Shown here: positions 27,871 to 35,290 of the stretch, one piece after another | Layout: the number at the start of each line of letters is the position of its first letter | How positions within the stretch are numbered: the stretch's first letter is position 1 | Origin: Tridacna crocea | Lineage: Eukaryota; Mollusca; Bivalvia; Cardiida; Cardiidae | Assembly: GCA_943736015.1 (NCBI GenBank) | Contig: OX031065.1 | Coordinates: forward strand, 21,714,427-21,778,426 | Length of the DNA stretch: 64,000 bases | Reading direction: 5' to 3' | The notes under the pieces: generated by a model | Database searches by the model: none | What the model saw: only the letters and a program-made list of their open reading frames with translations | Told to the model about the DNA's origin: nothing | Position numbers and translations under genes: made by a program

Positions 27871-28248
27871 ACTACAGGGGCGCCACTTTGGAGGCAAAAC
27901 AGGAAATGACTTAAGTGGTTCTTAAGTGGTTATTGACGTCATCAGCGTCACGTGGTCGTGAGTCATTGTTCTTCGATGACGTAGATAATGTATATGTAAG
28001 TTGAGAACAATGGCCAAGATCATACGATTCGAGAACAATGCCTTTCGTTTCCGTTATTTTAAAATGTCGACCAATGGCGAATCAACACGCACCATACTAA
28101 TGAACAATAGACTTTTCCTGTCATTGTTCTTCGATGACGTCGGTAATGTATATGTAAGTTGAGAACAATAGACAAGACCATACGATTCGAGAACAATGCC
28201 TTTCGTTTCCGTTATTTTAAAAATGTCGACCAATGGCGAATCAACACG
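27871..28248 (+). repeat. Polinton terminal inverted repeat, left
   Basis: Begins ACTACAGGGGCGCC. It aligns without gaps to the reverse complement of 46,290-46,667; I count about three substitutions. It contains a 158-bp-spaced direct duplication (units from about 27,963 and 28,121, each about 130 bp), a CRE-like TGACGTCA at 27,934-27,941 and an E-box CACGTG at 27,949-27,954, so it may carry enhancer elements for the genes just inside. Confidence 0.95.
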
Positions 28249-28271
28249 CACCGATGATGTCACAACCGTTC

Positions 28272-28278
28272 TATAAAA
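28272..28278 (+). promoter_or_regulatory. TATA box for the PC4-Death/TBP gene pair
   Basis: TATAAAA just inside the left TIR, 47 bp before the first ATG at 28,325, so a start about 25-30 bp downstream would leave a short leader. CRE-like sites lie upstream in the TIR. Position and match to consensus support it; no transcript data. Confidence 0.65.
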
Positions 28279-28324
28279 GCAATAACTATGAGAGGTAATC
28301 AACATTCGTTCAGATATTCTCATC

Positions 28325-29265
28325 ATGGACAGCACAAACGTCAGTCTCGGAAATAACAGATATCTGAAGGTGTGCTCGTGGAAAGGCGAGACACGCGTGG
28401 ATCTCAGAGAGTGGGAAAACGACAAACCTACGAAGAAAGGCATCAGTTTAACCTTGCTCCGCTGGAAAGAACTAGTGGACTCGATCGACGACGTGAACGG
28501 GGCATTGCGCAAGAACGAGGATTACCAGGTTCACTTAGGCGGGAATGTGTACTGTACCGTCAGGAAGAACAATCCTTGCGTGGACGTGAGACAATACTGG
28601 AAGCCCCAGGACGAGGTCGTGCCTTGTAAGAAAGGACTGTGCCTGAGACCAGCAGAATTCGAAACGCTACAAGAGAGTTTCCCAGACGTAGCAGCAGCGA
28701 TCCCCGAGTTGTCTACCCTCGTGCCTTGCCGATTTCAGAGCGATCATATGAACCAGTTGGGGTATTTGAGCTGTTCCGAGTGCAATCCCAATGACTGTGG
28801 CAATTGGTGAGTGGATACCATGGATTTAGACTTTCTCGAATAGCGCTACTACTCGTTAAAAAAACTTTGTACGGACACGTGTTTGAAATACGGAAACAAA
28901 AAACTGCATTTTACTCTTTGTTTTTTTCCAGGAGCATATTAACGCAAGAGGATATTCTAAATTATGCCAGAGAGCTAGGGCGCAACTGGGAGCTCTTTGC
29001 CGTACATCTGGGATACGAAAAACGACAACTGGACAGCTTAAAGGAACAGTATCCGAGGCAACTAGAAACTTTACTGTATGTGTTGATCAACGAGTGGCAT
29101 AAAGTTGTGAGTCAGTGTGATCGTCCTAAACCTTTACTCGCCTACGCTTTTCAAAGCGTCAGAGACAATTCAACGGCTGCCAAAATCCTGAACAACGGAG
29201 ATCGAGCCAGAAAACCCGGCCCAATTACCCTGGATAAAGTACGTGGCATTCGTTTCGAATCATGA
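28325..29265 (+). CDS. PC4/Sub1-like (two copies) fused to a Death domain
   Basis: Two exons, 28,325-28,806 and 28,932-29,265, joined across a 125-bp GT-AG intron (donor gtgagt, acceptor tttttttccag), giving about 271 codons. Without splicing the first frame stops at 28,808, right at the donor. Residues 8-61 match the PC4 single-stranded-DNA-binding/coactivator fold (PTKKGISL followed by a Trp in the helix). Residues 69-126 are a second, more diverged copy (VDVRQYW, then KKGLCL). A Cys-rich stretch follows near 150-159. Exon 2 is a Death domain (LGRNWELFAVHLG, then LDSLKEQYP and a C-terminal helix). PC4 is known as an RNA polymerase II coactivator; Death domains mediate homotypic assembly in apoptosis and innate signalling. 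That both act together here is inference. It overlaps the next gene by ATGA. Confidence 0.88.
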
Positions 29266-29771
29266 TTACCAACATTGTGTGTACAGTCGACACAAATTGT
29301 GACATTAACCTCAAAACCTTGGTAACCAAGACCGTTAATATTATATACGATCCTAATCGATATTCGGGAGCTCAGTGGAAACATCCTAAGATCGGAGGAC
29401 ATTGTATGGTGTTTTCGTCCGGAAAACTATCCGTAAACGGACGAGTATCATCTATTTCCGAGGCCAAACGACGTGTGAGAAGATACGCCAGACAACTACA
29501 ACGTTTGGGATGGCAAATACGACTTTCGAAAATTCGAGTTGTGACGATATCTGCTTCTTTCAAACTGGACTATGCGATACATTTGGGCAAAGTGTGTCGT
29601 TTTTATTCGGGAAGTTACGAACCGGAACTCTTTCCAGCAGTGATGTTTAAAATCGATGGAATACATTTCACGTGTTTTCAGTCTGGCACGGTACTCATGA
29701 CGGGTATAAAACGACAAAGTCAATTTTATACCGTATGCATACCCATTTTACTCGAATTAACGTTATTGTAA
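29262..29771 (+). CDS. TATA-box-binding protein homologue (TBP core only)
   Basis: 169 residues, close to the conserved TBP core of about 180, with no N-terminal extension. Both halves of the TBP saddle are visible. Repeat one has INLKTL, the VFSSGKLSVNG strand and the basic KRRVRRYARQLQRLGW helix. Repeat two has the hallmark SYEPELFP and the CFQSGTVLMTG strand. Of the four DNA-intercalating Phe positions, three appear kept (VFSSG, ELFP, CFQSG) and the first looks replaced by Tyr (NRYSG). The family binds TATA DNA and nucleates RNA polymerase assembly. The ATG lies in an ATGA overlap with the preceding PC4-Death gene, so the two are probably expressed together. It is diverged from cellular TBP, arguing against a very recent host capture. 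Identification is strong; its role for the element is inference. Confidence 0.9.
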   Translation: MITNIVCTVDTNCDINLKTLVTKTVNIIYDPNRYSGAQWKHPKIGGHCMVFSSGKLSVNGRVSSISEAKRRVRRYARQLQRLGWQIRLSKIRVVTISASFKLDYAIHLGKVCRFYSGSYEPELFPAVMFKIDGIHFTCFQSGTVLMTGIKRQSQFYTVCIPILLELTLL

Positions 29772-29825
29772 AGCGCTACCGGAGGGACCGCCCTAATCCC
29801 CGGCGCGCTGTATTGAGCGGGGCAT

Positions 29826-29831
29826 AATAAA
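29826..29831 (+). terminator. Poly(A) signal after the TBP gene
   Basis: AATAAA 55 bp past the TBP stop codon. The preceding 29,772-29,820 is unusually GC-rich (gcgctaccgg ... ccccggcgcgctg) for this element. Confidence 0.6.
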
Positions 29832-29886
29832 ATAAGAAAAAGAATTTTTTTGATTGTTCGTATTCTGTTGTTGTTTTATTATCATT

Positions 29887-29892
29887 TTATTT
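29887..29892 (-). terminator. Poly(A) signal after the minus-strand array
   Basis: AATAAA on the minus strand about 46 bp past the protease stop codon. With the plus-strand signal at 29,826 it forms a compact convergent terminator region between the two transcription units. Confidence 0.55.
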
Positions 29893-29937
29893 ACACATAG
29901 CATGCATATATTAAAAAAAAAAAAAAGAGAGTTATGA

Positions 29938-30354
29938 TCAAAAATGAGTCTTTTTCAACGACGACACGATTTTGTTTTTAGTCCATCCACGACACCGTAG
30001 TTTTGCGTAGTATACGCAATAAAGCCCGCAAGTTGTCGTACCAGAAGGTTGCACTCGAAGTCCATTGTACACGTAGCGAGGTCCATTCCTCTTTAACACC
30101 GTCTTGAATCGTCCGTGGTAAAAATCTGGTGCACGTCCCAAAGAATCGAAAAACTCGCAAGGTCCGAGTCTCGGAAAGTAAAAGAGGGTCCAGTGAGTTC
30201 CGGGCTGTCCTTTTTGATCGGTATTGACGATGAACAAGTTAGGACGTCTTCTTATCTTGATGGGAAGCTCGTCGGCGGCACAGACCCCTCCAAACTGTCG
30301 TCGAACCGAAGGGTCATGAGATAAGATGGCGTTCAGCTGAGATTCGTACATCAT
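29938..30354 (-). CDS. PRO: Adenain-like cysteine protease
   Basis: 138 residues, a little shorter than adenovirus proteases of about 200. The catalytic set can be read in order: His54 in GTHW, an acidic residue in CEFFDS (Asp70 or Glu67), Gln102 in RVQPSG and Cys109 in TTCGLYC. In Polintons this enzyme is thought to process capsid proteins during virion maturation. It is the last gene of the minus-strand array, and its ATG overlaps the capsid gene's stop (ATGA). The frame is intact. Confidence 0.9.
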   Translation of the reverse strand: MMYESQLNAILSHDPSVRRQFGGVCAADELPIKIRRRPNLFIVNTDQKGQPGTHWTLFYFPRLGPCEFFDSLGRAPDFYHGRFKTVLKRNGPRYVYNGLRVQPSGTTTCGLYCVYYAKLRCRGWTKNKIVSSLKKTHF

Positions 30355-31607
30355 TCCATTGTTACGTTTCTACTAGCATCGATCTTGAGTAAGGCGGGGA
30401 AATGGGCGTACACGATGACGGTACACGTCTCCGGTAGGGCTTCAGTAAACTTTAATTCCAGTCGGGTATGAGCTCTGTCCTCCGGTCTGTTTTTGATATC
30501 GCCGCTCGGTCTAAATACGTAGAGACAGTATCCTCCTTTGAAATCTTTCCTAGTAATAGGCGCAGCCCGGTCTTCGTCGTCCAAATACAAGGCCTGGTAA
30601 GCGTCGACAAACTGGTCACTCTTATAGTTCATCTGAAGGGGTTCGGAAGGTGTCGATTGGCCATCCACAAAGAAACCGGCGTAGTTACAGTCGAAATGTT
30701 GAAAGTTGAAAGGGTTCTTTTGGTAAGAGCCATGCACGGCCTCGGACAGGACTAACCCGACGATCAGTTGTTGGGGAACATCTCCTTGAAAAAGGTCGTC
30801 CGTGATGAACGAAAATTGTCCTTTGGGTACCGCATACGTCTTGATGACGGAACGTCTGTAGGGGTATATGGCGTCGTGTTTCTTGATGACGTCAGCCTGT
30901 CCCAAGATCACATCGGGGTGTACTTTCACCAAGGCCACTTTCAATGCAGCGTCAGTAATACGTAATCGGTAAGACTCGGTTCCGGACGCGGCCAATAGTC
31001 GGAAACGATCGGTATTCTGCCAGAATTTAAGGTTGATGGGGACGCCGTTCAAAATCAATCTTTCTTGTTGACACAGGTCGACGTACAGGCGCCCCGAGAG
31101 GTCCACTTCTTTACTTTCTGACGTAGATTTCGCTCGCTCGTACAATCCCACATTACCCCCGGATGGATCGGTGATGTCCATTTTCGTCCCGCTTGTGTCC
31201 TGCGCGAAAAGCTGACCGTTCAATAGGTGTTGACTTTTAGTGTTCAGCAAAGTATCTAAATAAGCTTTAAAAGCGTAATTCGTGCCCACTTGGCTGGTTG
31301 GAACTTGTTGCACGTTGACGTCCACTTGGGAAAAAATACTGTGTAAAGCGTTGTTGGTTAGTCCGACTTTTTCGCCCGATGGTAAATCGGTTCCGTCGGC
31401 TTTCAGGATTTTCAATTTGACGCTGAGGAGTAAGCTCTTGAGATCGATATAGGTCATCGATGTTCCGGGAATATTGAATTCGATCGCCGCACCTTCCGTC
31501 AGTTGATTTATGGGTCTAACTTTAATCCATTCTCTCTTTTGCGTGGCTGTCTCGACTTCCGGCCAACGAAAAAGGGCCAAGTCGTTATCGTGTTTGTCGA
31601 TATTCAT
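30351..31607 (-). CDS. MCP: Major capsid protein (double jelly-roll)
   Basis: 418 residues. Position (beside protease and penton-like gene), length and sequence character (N-terminal LFRWPEVETATQKREW, a region of alternating beta strands, C-terminal TCTVIVYAHFPALLKID) match Polinton major capsid proteins, which fold as tandem jelly rolls related to adenovirus hexon and other double-jelly-roll capsids. I assign it by pattern and context, since no short signature defines the family. Start chosen at 31,607 because it forms an ATGA overlap with the upstream small gene. No disruption. Confidence 0.88.
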   Translation of the reverse strand: MNIDKHDNDLALFRWPEVETATQKREWIKVRPINQLTEGAAIEFNIPGTSMTYIDLKSLLLSVKLKILKADGTDLPSGEKVGLTNNALHSIFSQVDVNVQQVPTSQVGTNYAFKAYLDTLLNTKSQHLLNGQLFAQDTSGTKMDITDPSGGNVGLYERAKSTSESKEVDLSGRLYVDLCQQERLILNGVPINLKFWQNTDRFRLLAASGTESYRLRITDAALKVALVKVHPDVILGQADVIKKHDAIYPYRRSVIKTYAVPKGQFSFITDDLFQGDVPQQLIVGLVLSEAVHGSYQKNPFNFQHFDCNYAGFFVDGQSTPSEPLQMNYKSDQFVDAYQALYLDDEDRAAPITRKDFKGGYCLYVFRPSGDIKNRPEDRAHTRLELKFTEALPETCTVIVYAHFPALLKIDASRNVTME

Positions 31608-31891
31608 CGCTTGAAGACGTGATCCGTATATCTCGGTTTCTTAGATCGTTTGTTTTTGGCGATCGACGGCCTCTTATAACGTCGTTTCCGCGGAGAGGTT
31701 TCCTTCTTTTCTTTCAGTTCCGATTTGGCCAGTTCTATGTCTTGAGCAATCGGAGTCACAAACGTAATCTTCGGTTCCGGACCTCCTTTTCCGCTTTGAT
31801 CGGTATCCACGATATAGCGTCCTTCGTGATTGGGTCCAATTTTTCCTTCTGCCATTCGTTCGAAATGTTTCTTCCATTTTTCTACTTCCAT
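31604..31891 (-). CDS. Small basic protein upstream of the capsid gene
   Basis: 95 residues. N-terminal amphipathic helix (EVEKWKKHFERMAEGKI), a short conserved-looking GRYIVDTDQSG segment, then a strongly basic tail (SPRKRRYKRP, KNKRSKKPRY). It overlaps MCP by ATGA and the penton-like gene by 10 bp, so it is almost certainly expressed with them. A basic tail is what one expects of a virion core or minor capsid protein, but no function is established here. Confidence 0.75.
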   Translation of the reverse strand: MEVEKWKKHFERMAEGKIGPNHEGRYIVDTDQSGKGGPEPKITFVTPIAQDIELAKSELKEKKETSPRKRRYKRPSIAKNKRSKKPRYTDHVFKR

Positions 31892-32295
31892 CTTTTCAAA
31901 TGTAAGGTACAGCGTACGATAGAATTTTTCAAATCTACAGGTTCTAGTTGTCCGCCTCTTATGAAGATTCTAATGCGGTTGAGATGGTTTCCTTTGACAG
32001 TCATGTAGGCGGGGTTTTCGAATAGAAAGTAGACGCTAGATTGCCTTCCAGGAGGTTTTTGTAAAGGGCGTAGTACTGTCGTCATCGTATTTTCCGCGTA
32101 GGATTCTTCGCAAATGTCCGAACACACGAATAAAACGTTGTCTTTCATCCGAAGCGTTATCTCTTTGAGTCCGCACACCCAGTGTCCGTCTAAAATATAA
32201 GGATAGGGTAACTCGACAGTAAAGTCTGAGGGAATGTTATTCGGGTGTTGATCAGTGGACTGAAGACTGCTCAGAAACAGGTAATGTTCTTCCAT
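31882..32295 (-). CDS. Penton-like minor capsid protein
   Basis: 137 residues. The N-terminal half has the pattern 'HPNNIPSDFTVELPYPYILDG' continuing to a WVCGLKEI strand, a layout (Asn-x-Pro, 'F-V-LP', 'G-W-GL-EI') that I associate with single-jelly-roll penton/minor capsid proteins of Polintons. It sits between the membrane protein and MCP and overlaps both neighbours. Assignment is by motif memory and synteny, less certain than MCP. Confidence 0.65.
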   Translation of the reverse strand: MEEHYLFLSSLQSTDQHPNNIPSDFTVELPYPYILDGHWVCGLKEITLRMKDNVLFVCSDICEESYAENTMTTVLRPLQKPPGRQSSVYFLFENPAYMTVKGNHLNRIRIFIRGGQLEPVDLKNSIVRCTLHLKRWK

Positions 32296-32503
32296 GGTTC
32301 AAAGATGGCGCCGGTAAAGCGTATCCTATCGCACTGCACAAAAGGCTTATCCACAGCTCGGCGTTTCCGTTCTGGAAAGACAGGTTGGCGATTGAAGTTC
32401 CGATAATAACGTATACGATGATAATTTGGCAAATGTAAACAATTTCGGCTTTCGGGACCCTACCACCAAAAAATCTCCACTCCTGACTGTCGCCTCCGTT
32501 CAT
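32252..32503 (-). CDS. Small two-segment membrane protein
   Basis: 83 residues with a hydrophobic segment at about 22-40 (IVYICQIIIVYVIIGTSIA) and a second at about 51-66 (WISLLCSAIGYALPAP). The motif W-(I/V)-S-L-L-S-x-x-GY-LP-xP recurs, as I recall, in small proteins of other Polintons near the penton gene. Its 3' end overlaps the penton-like gene by 44 bp. The function is unknown; an internal virion membrane or host membrane role is speculation. Confidence 0.7.
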   Translation of the reverse strand: MNGGDSQEWRFFGGRVPKAEIVYICQIIIVYVIIGTSIANLSFQNGNAELWISLLCSAIGYALPAPSLNHGRTLPVSEQSSVH

Positions 32504-32541
32504 CTTAAGTCAACGAAACATGGTTCGTGTCGAAGGGTCTC

Positions 32542-33654
32542 TTATGAACTAAATTTGACTAAATCCGTTTCTGGTATCCAAGAGTCATATTTTGTAGGCC
32601 AGTGTAACCATCGAACCAATAACTCCCTTCTGTTATTTCTCGTCCTTCTCTTCAATATTTTTTCCACATAGTATTCTTTGTTTTCATCTACATTTACGGA
32701 TTGCAGTTCCTGTTCGTAAAAGGTACCTTTTACTTCTTCACCGGACCAATCTTCGATCGTATACACGGGTATTCCTTCTCTTCTAAATCGTCGCTTGACC
32801 TTAAAGAGCTCACCCGTCCATTTTTGAGAGTATTCTCTGTCAAACACGTTTTTAATGCGAGAAATTCGTACCACCTGACCTATTTTGAGGGAAAACCGTT
32901 TCTTTTCCGTACTTTTGCCTTTAACACGTTTTTTTCGCAGAATATACTGTTCGTATCTGCTCTCGGCCTCGTTGTCTTGATTGATTGAGTCGGGTGGTCT
33001 TCCGAGGGAGGAATGCTTGGTTCGATTGTAGCTACTCACTATCTCTTGTAGCACGTCGATGTAACGCCGGGTTCTACGTCCGATGAAATATCGATAAATC
33101 CTTTGCTTTATGGTCTTGATAAGTCTTTCCGCGTAGTTCGCTTTCACTTCCGTATTTTGACTGTTAAAATGATGTATATTTCTGTCTTTGAAAAACTTTG
33201 ACACTATTTTATTATTGAACTCTTTTCCTTTGTCCGTACGTATCGTCTCGGGTTGTCTCCGATTTAAGATACGTTCCAGAGCATGTTTCACCTGTCCAGC
33301 CGTTTTATCTCGTACGGGCCAACACCGGGCGAATCTGCTAAACACGTCGATAGCTACCAACACGTATTGATGGCCGTCGTTAGTATCGGCCACGTCTTTC
33401 ATGTCCATCAGATCAACGTCCCACTGACTGTCTAATCCTTCAACGAGAACCCTAGATCGGTTAAACTTGCGCCTCACCCCTTTGGTCAGGGAATACGCAT
33501 CTTGGTCTCTCAGCCATTTAGAAATCTTGTGTTTGCCAATGTTGTATTTTCCCTCCGCCTTTACGGTTTCATACAATTTGTCTGGGCCCGCATAACTTCC
33601 GGGATAATTGGGGTCGAAATAAATGGATGACAAATACTCTTTCCATTCCGCCAT
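32542..33654 (-). CDS. INT: DDE integrase with C-terminal chromodomain
   Basis: 370 residues. The retroviral-type catalytic core carries Asp81 (WDVDLMDM), Asp141 (IRTDKGKEF) and Glu176 (NYAERL), with 34 residues between the last two. No N-terminal HHCC zinc motif is seen; the first 75 residues are a Polinton-type helical region. Residues 328-369 look like a chromodomain (EYYVEKILKRR, VRWLHWPTKYDSWIP), which in related integrases reads chromatin marks and steers insertion. The enzyme would join the TIR ends to target DNA and create the 6-bp duplication seen at the borders. A T-rich run precedes the ATG on the plus strand. Confidence 0.94.
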   Translation of the reverse strand: MAEWKEYLSSIYFDPNYPGSYAGPDKLYETVKAEGKYNIGKHKISKWLRDQDAYSLTKGVRRKFNRSRVLVEGLDSQWDVDLMDMKDVADTNDGHQYVLVAIDVFSRFARCWPVRDKTAGQVKHALERILNRRQPETIRTDKGKEFNNKIVSKFFKDRNIHHFNSQNTEVKANYAERLIKTIKQRIYRYFIGRRTRRYIDVLQEIVSSYNRTKHSSLGRPPDSINQDNEAESRYEQYILRKKRVKGKSTEKKRFSLKIGQVVRISRIKNVFDREYSQKWTGELFKVKRRFRREGIPVYTIEDWSGEEVKGTFYEQELQSVNVDENKEYYVEKILKRRTRNNRRELLVRWLHWPTKYDSWIPETDLVKFSS

Positions 33655-33664
33655 TTTTTTTTTT

Positions 33665-33907
33665 TCAATCGTCGATCCAAGCTTTCCGTTCCTTTTTTTT
33701 CTTTCGTCCGTTTCTCACTGGGATACCGGGAGGTCCCTCACGTCGCTGAATGTCTGTTGAAAGAGTGCGAGTCGTCCCAGCCGTGGACCGATCTGTTTTT
33801 ACGATTTTATCTACTTCCGATGGTCTTTCGATGTCGCGGTTCGAAGCCGCGATTAAACGTTGGTATTTTTGAAACGGGAGCAACACGGACTTCTGCAAGG
33901 TACTCAT
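33665..33907 (-). CDS. Small basic protein of unknown role
   Basis: 80 residues, starting with a short hydrophobic/aromatic stretch (SVLLPFQKYQRLI) and ending in a lysine cluster (GRKKKKERKAW). Its ATG overlaps the upstream helical gene by ATGA, and it ends 10 bp before the integrase start. Position and the tight overlap support it as real; the N-terminal pattern resembles small accessory proteins I have seen in other Polintons. It could be a core or membrane-active peptide precursor, but this is unproven. Confidence 0.65.
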   Translation of the reverse strand: MSTLQKSVLLPFQKYQRLIAASNRDIERPSEVDKIVKTDRSTAGTTRTLSTDIQRREGPPGIPVRNGRKKKKERKAWIDD

Positions 33908-34230
33908 TTTATGAAAGTCATCAAAGCCGGTTCCACGGCTCTGAGAAACTGAATCACTGCCTTCGTTTTCCTTCTCAAAGTTTGTCTTTTGTCTCTGAGT
34001 GTCACGGATTTATCGGCGAGTCGTCGTATCAGGCCTCTGTGTCTTTCCAACGTTGCGAGCACGGACGATGGCACGGTAAACGTTTTCTGCAAAAAGTTGA
34101 TGGCGATCTGAACCAACGCTTTCAGCTGATCCCGCGTGATCGTGTTTAGTAAAGCTTGTCTCTGTTTGTTCGACGTCTTGGATAACAAAAGTCTAAAAAA
34201 GGTCCACTGACGTTTGACCAATTGACTCAT
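33904..34230 (-). CDS. Helical basic protein (paralogue of 35,291-35,710)
   Basis: 108 residues, predicted all-helical. It has a conserved core: KQRQALLNTITRDQLKALVQ, then a central 'ERHRGLIRRLADKSVTLRDK' and a basic end. This layout aligns well with the protein at 35,291-35,710 (NRRLLLQNMTEAQTEAV, VLRTLASDRVSMRRKK). Similar small proteins are common in Polintons and their virus relatives, with no proven function known to me. It starts 33 bp after the ATPase gene and overlaps the next gene by ATGA. Confidence 0.75.
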   Translation of the reverse strand: MSQLVKRQWTFFRLLLSKTSNKQRQALLNTITRDQLKALVQIAINFLQKTFTVPSSVLATLERHRGLIRRLADKSVTLRDKRQTLRRKTKAVIQFLRAVEPALMTFIK

Positions 34231-34263
34231 TATTACACGAACTAGAGGCTTTTGGGTTGTCTC

Positions 34264-35244
34264 TTATAAACTTTTGTATACGATAATATCTTCATCTCGA
34301 AACACCCGTGTCCTAAGTCGATACTCGTCTTTTCCTCTGGGAGTCAGGTCAATCAAGAGGTAACCGAATGGCTCCCTGGTAGCATCGTCGAACGCTTCCG
34401 TCAATAATCGGGATTTTCCGGGAAAAAGCTGACGTCCCAAAGTCTGAATTTGAGAAGTTCCTCGTATGTTCTTGAAGAGCACCATGTACCAGCAGTTCAG
34501 GGCTATGGTTCTCGCCGATTTCCCTTGACCGTAAATGTTCTGGCTGATAAAAACGACACTAAGTTTCCTATGATGACACCCTCTCGTAAATAGTAATTCT
34601 GTCGTCTTGCTATTTAAAACTTCGTGCATGAGGTCGTCCAAGACGATGAGATCGTGCTCGCCACCCGCAAATTCTTCTATTTCCGATTCTGTAGGTACCC
34701 CCTGATGTAGGGTTAAACGCGGGACTCGTCTTTCCATGTCTTCGAATAAGTCCTGGTAGATACCGTAACAGTACAAAATTTTTCTGGGTGGCGTGCGGTA
34801 CAAGTAGTTAAGCTGTTGTAGATAGTCGAATGTCCATCTGGTTTTACCCGAACCCGTCGGTCCGGCGATCATGATACTGGAACAGGGCTCGAGAGGTAAC
34901 GGGTTTGTCTCCCGCGGCGGCGGCGGCGGCGGCGGCGTGTCCCTCATATATTCTGGCGGCGGGTCTGTGTTTTGCATAGGTTTTTGCGGCGGCGGCGGTG
35001 GCGACGTGTCCGGCTGTGTATCACGCCGCATTGGTGGCAGAGGGTTCCGTTGTGTATAACGCCGCATAGGTGGTGATGTGTTCCGCATATACCTTTGCGG
35101 TGGTGACGACGTTGTTTCGTGTTTTTGTTTTGGTTGTGATACGTTTAACTCATCTCTTTGAACTCCGTAGTGTAAATTTCTAAGATGACGTAACATAACG
35201 TCCCTCCTGGAAAACGTTCGTCGACATTCCGGGCACACATTCAT
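34264..35244 (-). CDS. ATP: Packaging ATPase with N-terminal zinc finger
   Basis: 326 residues in three parts. Residues 4-25 are a C2H2 zinc finger (Cys4, Cys7, His20, His25). Residues 45-120 are a low-complexity Pro-rich linker with repeats of the type (P)RRYTQRNPLPPMRR, including poly-Pro runs encoded by CGG/CCG tracts. From 121 comes a FtsK/HerA-type ATPase with Walker A GPTGSGKT (128-135), Walker B LIVLDD (199-204) and a SQN sensor (234-236). Such ATPases drive genome packaging into the capsid. The zinc-finger fusion could give sequence-specific DNA recognition, for example of TIR ends; that is inference. Confidence 0.9.
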   Translation of the reverse strand: MNVCPECRRTFSRRDVMLRHLRNLHYGVQRDELNVSQPKQKHETTSSPPQRYMRNTSPPMRRYTQRNPLPPMRRDTQPDTSPPPPPQKPMQNTDPPPEYMRDTPPPPPPPRETNPLPLEPCSSIMIAGPTGSGKTRWTFDYLQQLNYLYRTPPRKILYCYGIYQDLFEDMERRVPRLTLHQGVPTESEIEEFAGGEHDLIVLDDLMHEVLNSKTTELLFTRGCHHRKLSVVFISQNIYGQGKSARTIALNCWYMVLFKNIRGTSQIQTLGRQLFPGKSRLLTEAFDDATREPFGYLLIDLTPRGKDEYRLRTRVFRDEDIIVYKSL

Positions 35245-35290
35245 TTTATTTTCACAAAGATATGAAAAGAAAGAACGTTTGCGTCTCTTA

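Noticed and set aside
28054..28512. 152-codon frame on the minus strand over the left TIR
   Set aside because: It is antisense to the TIR and to the PC4-Death exon. Its repetitive protein reflects the duplicated TIR segment, and the same frame appears at 46,284-46,484 in the right TIR.
34871..35059. Glycine-rich plus-strand frame
   Set aside because: Antisense of the CGG-type tract coding the poly-Pro linker of the packaging ATPase.
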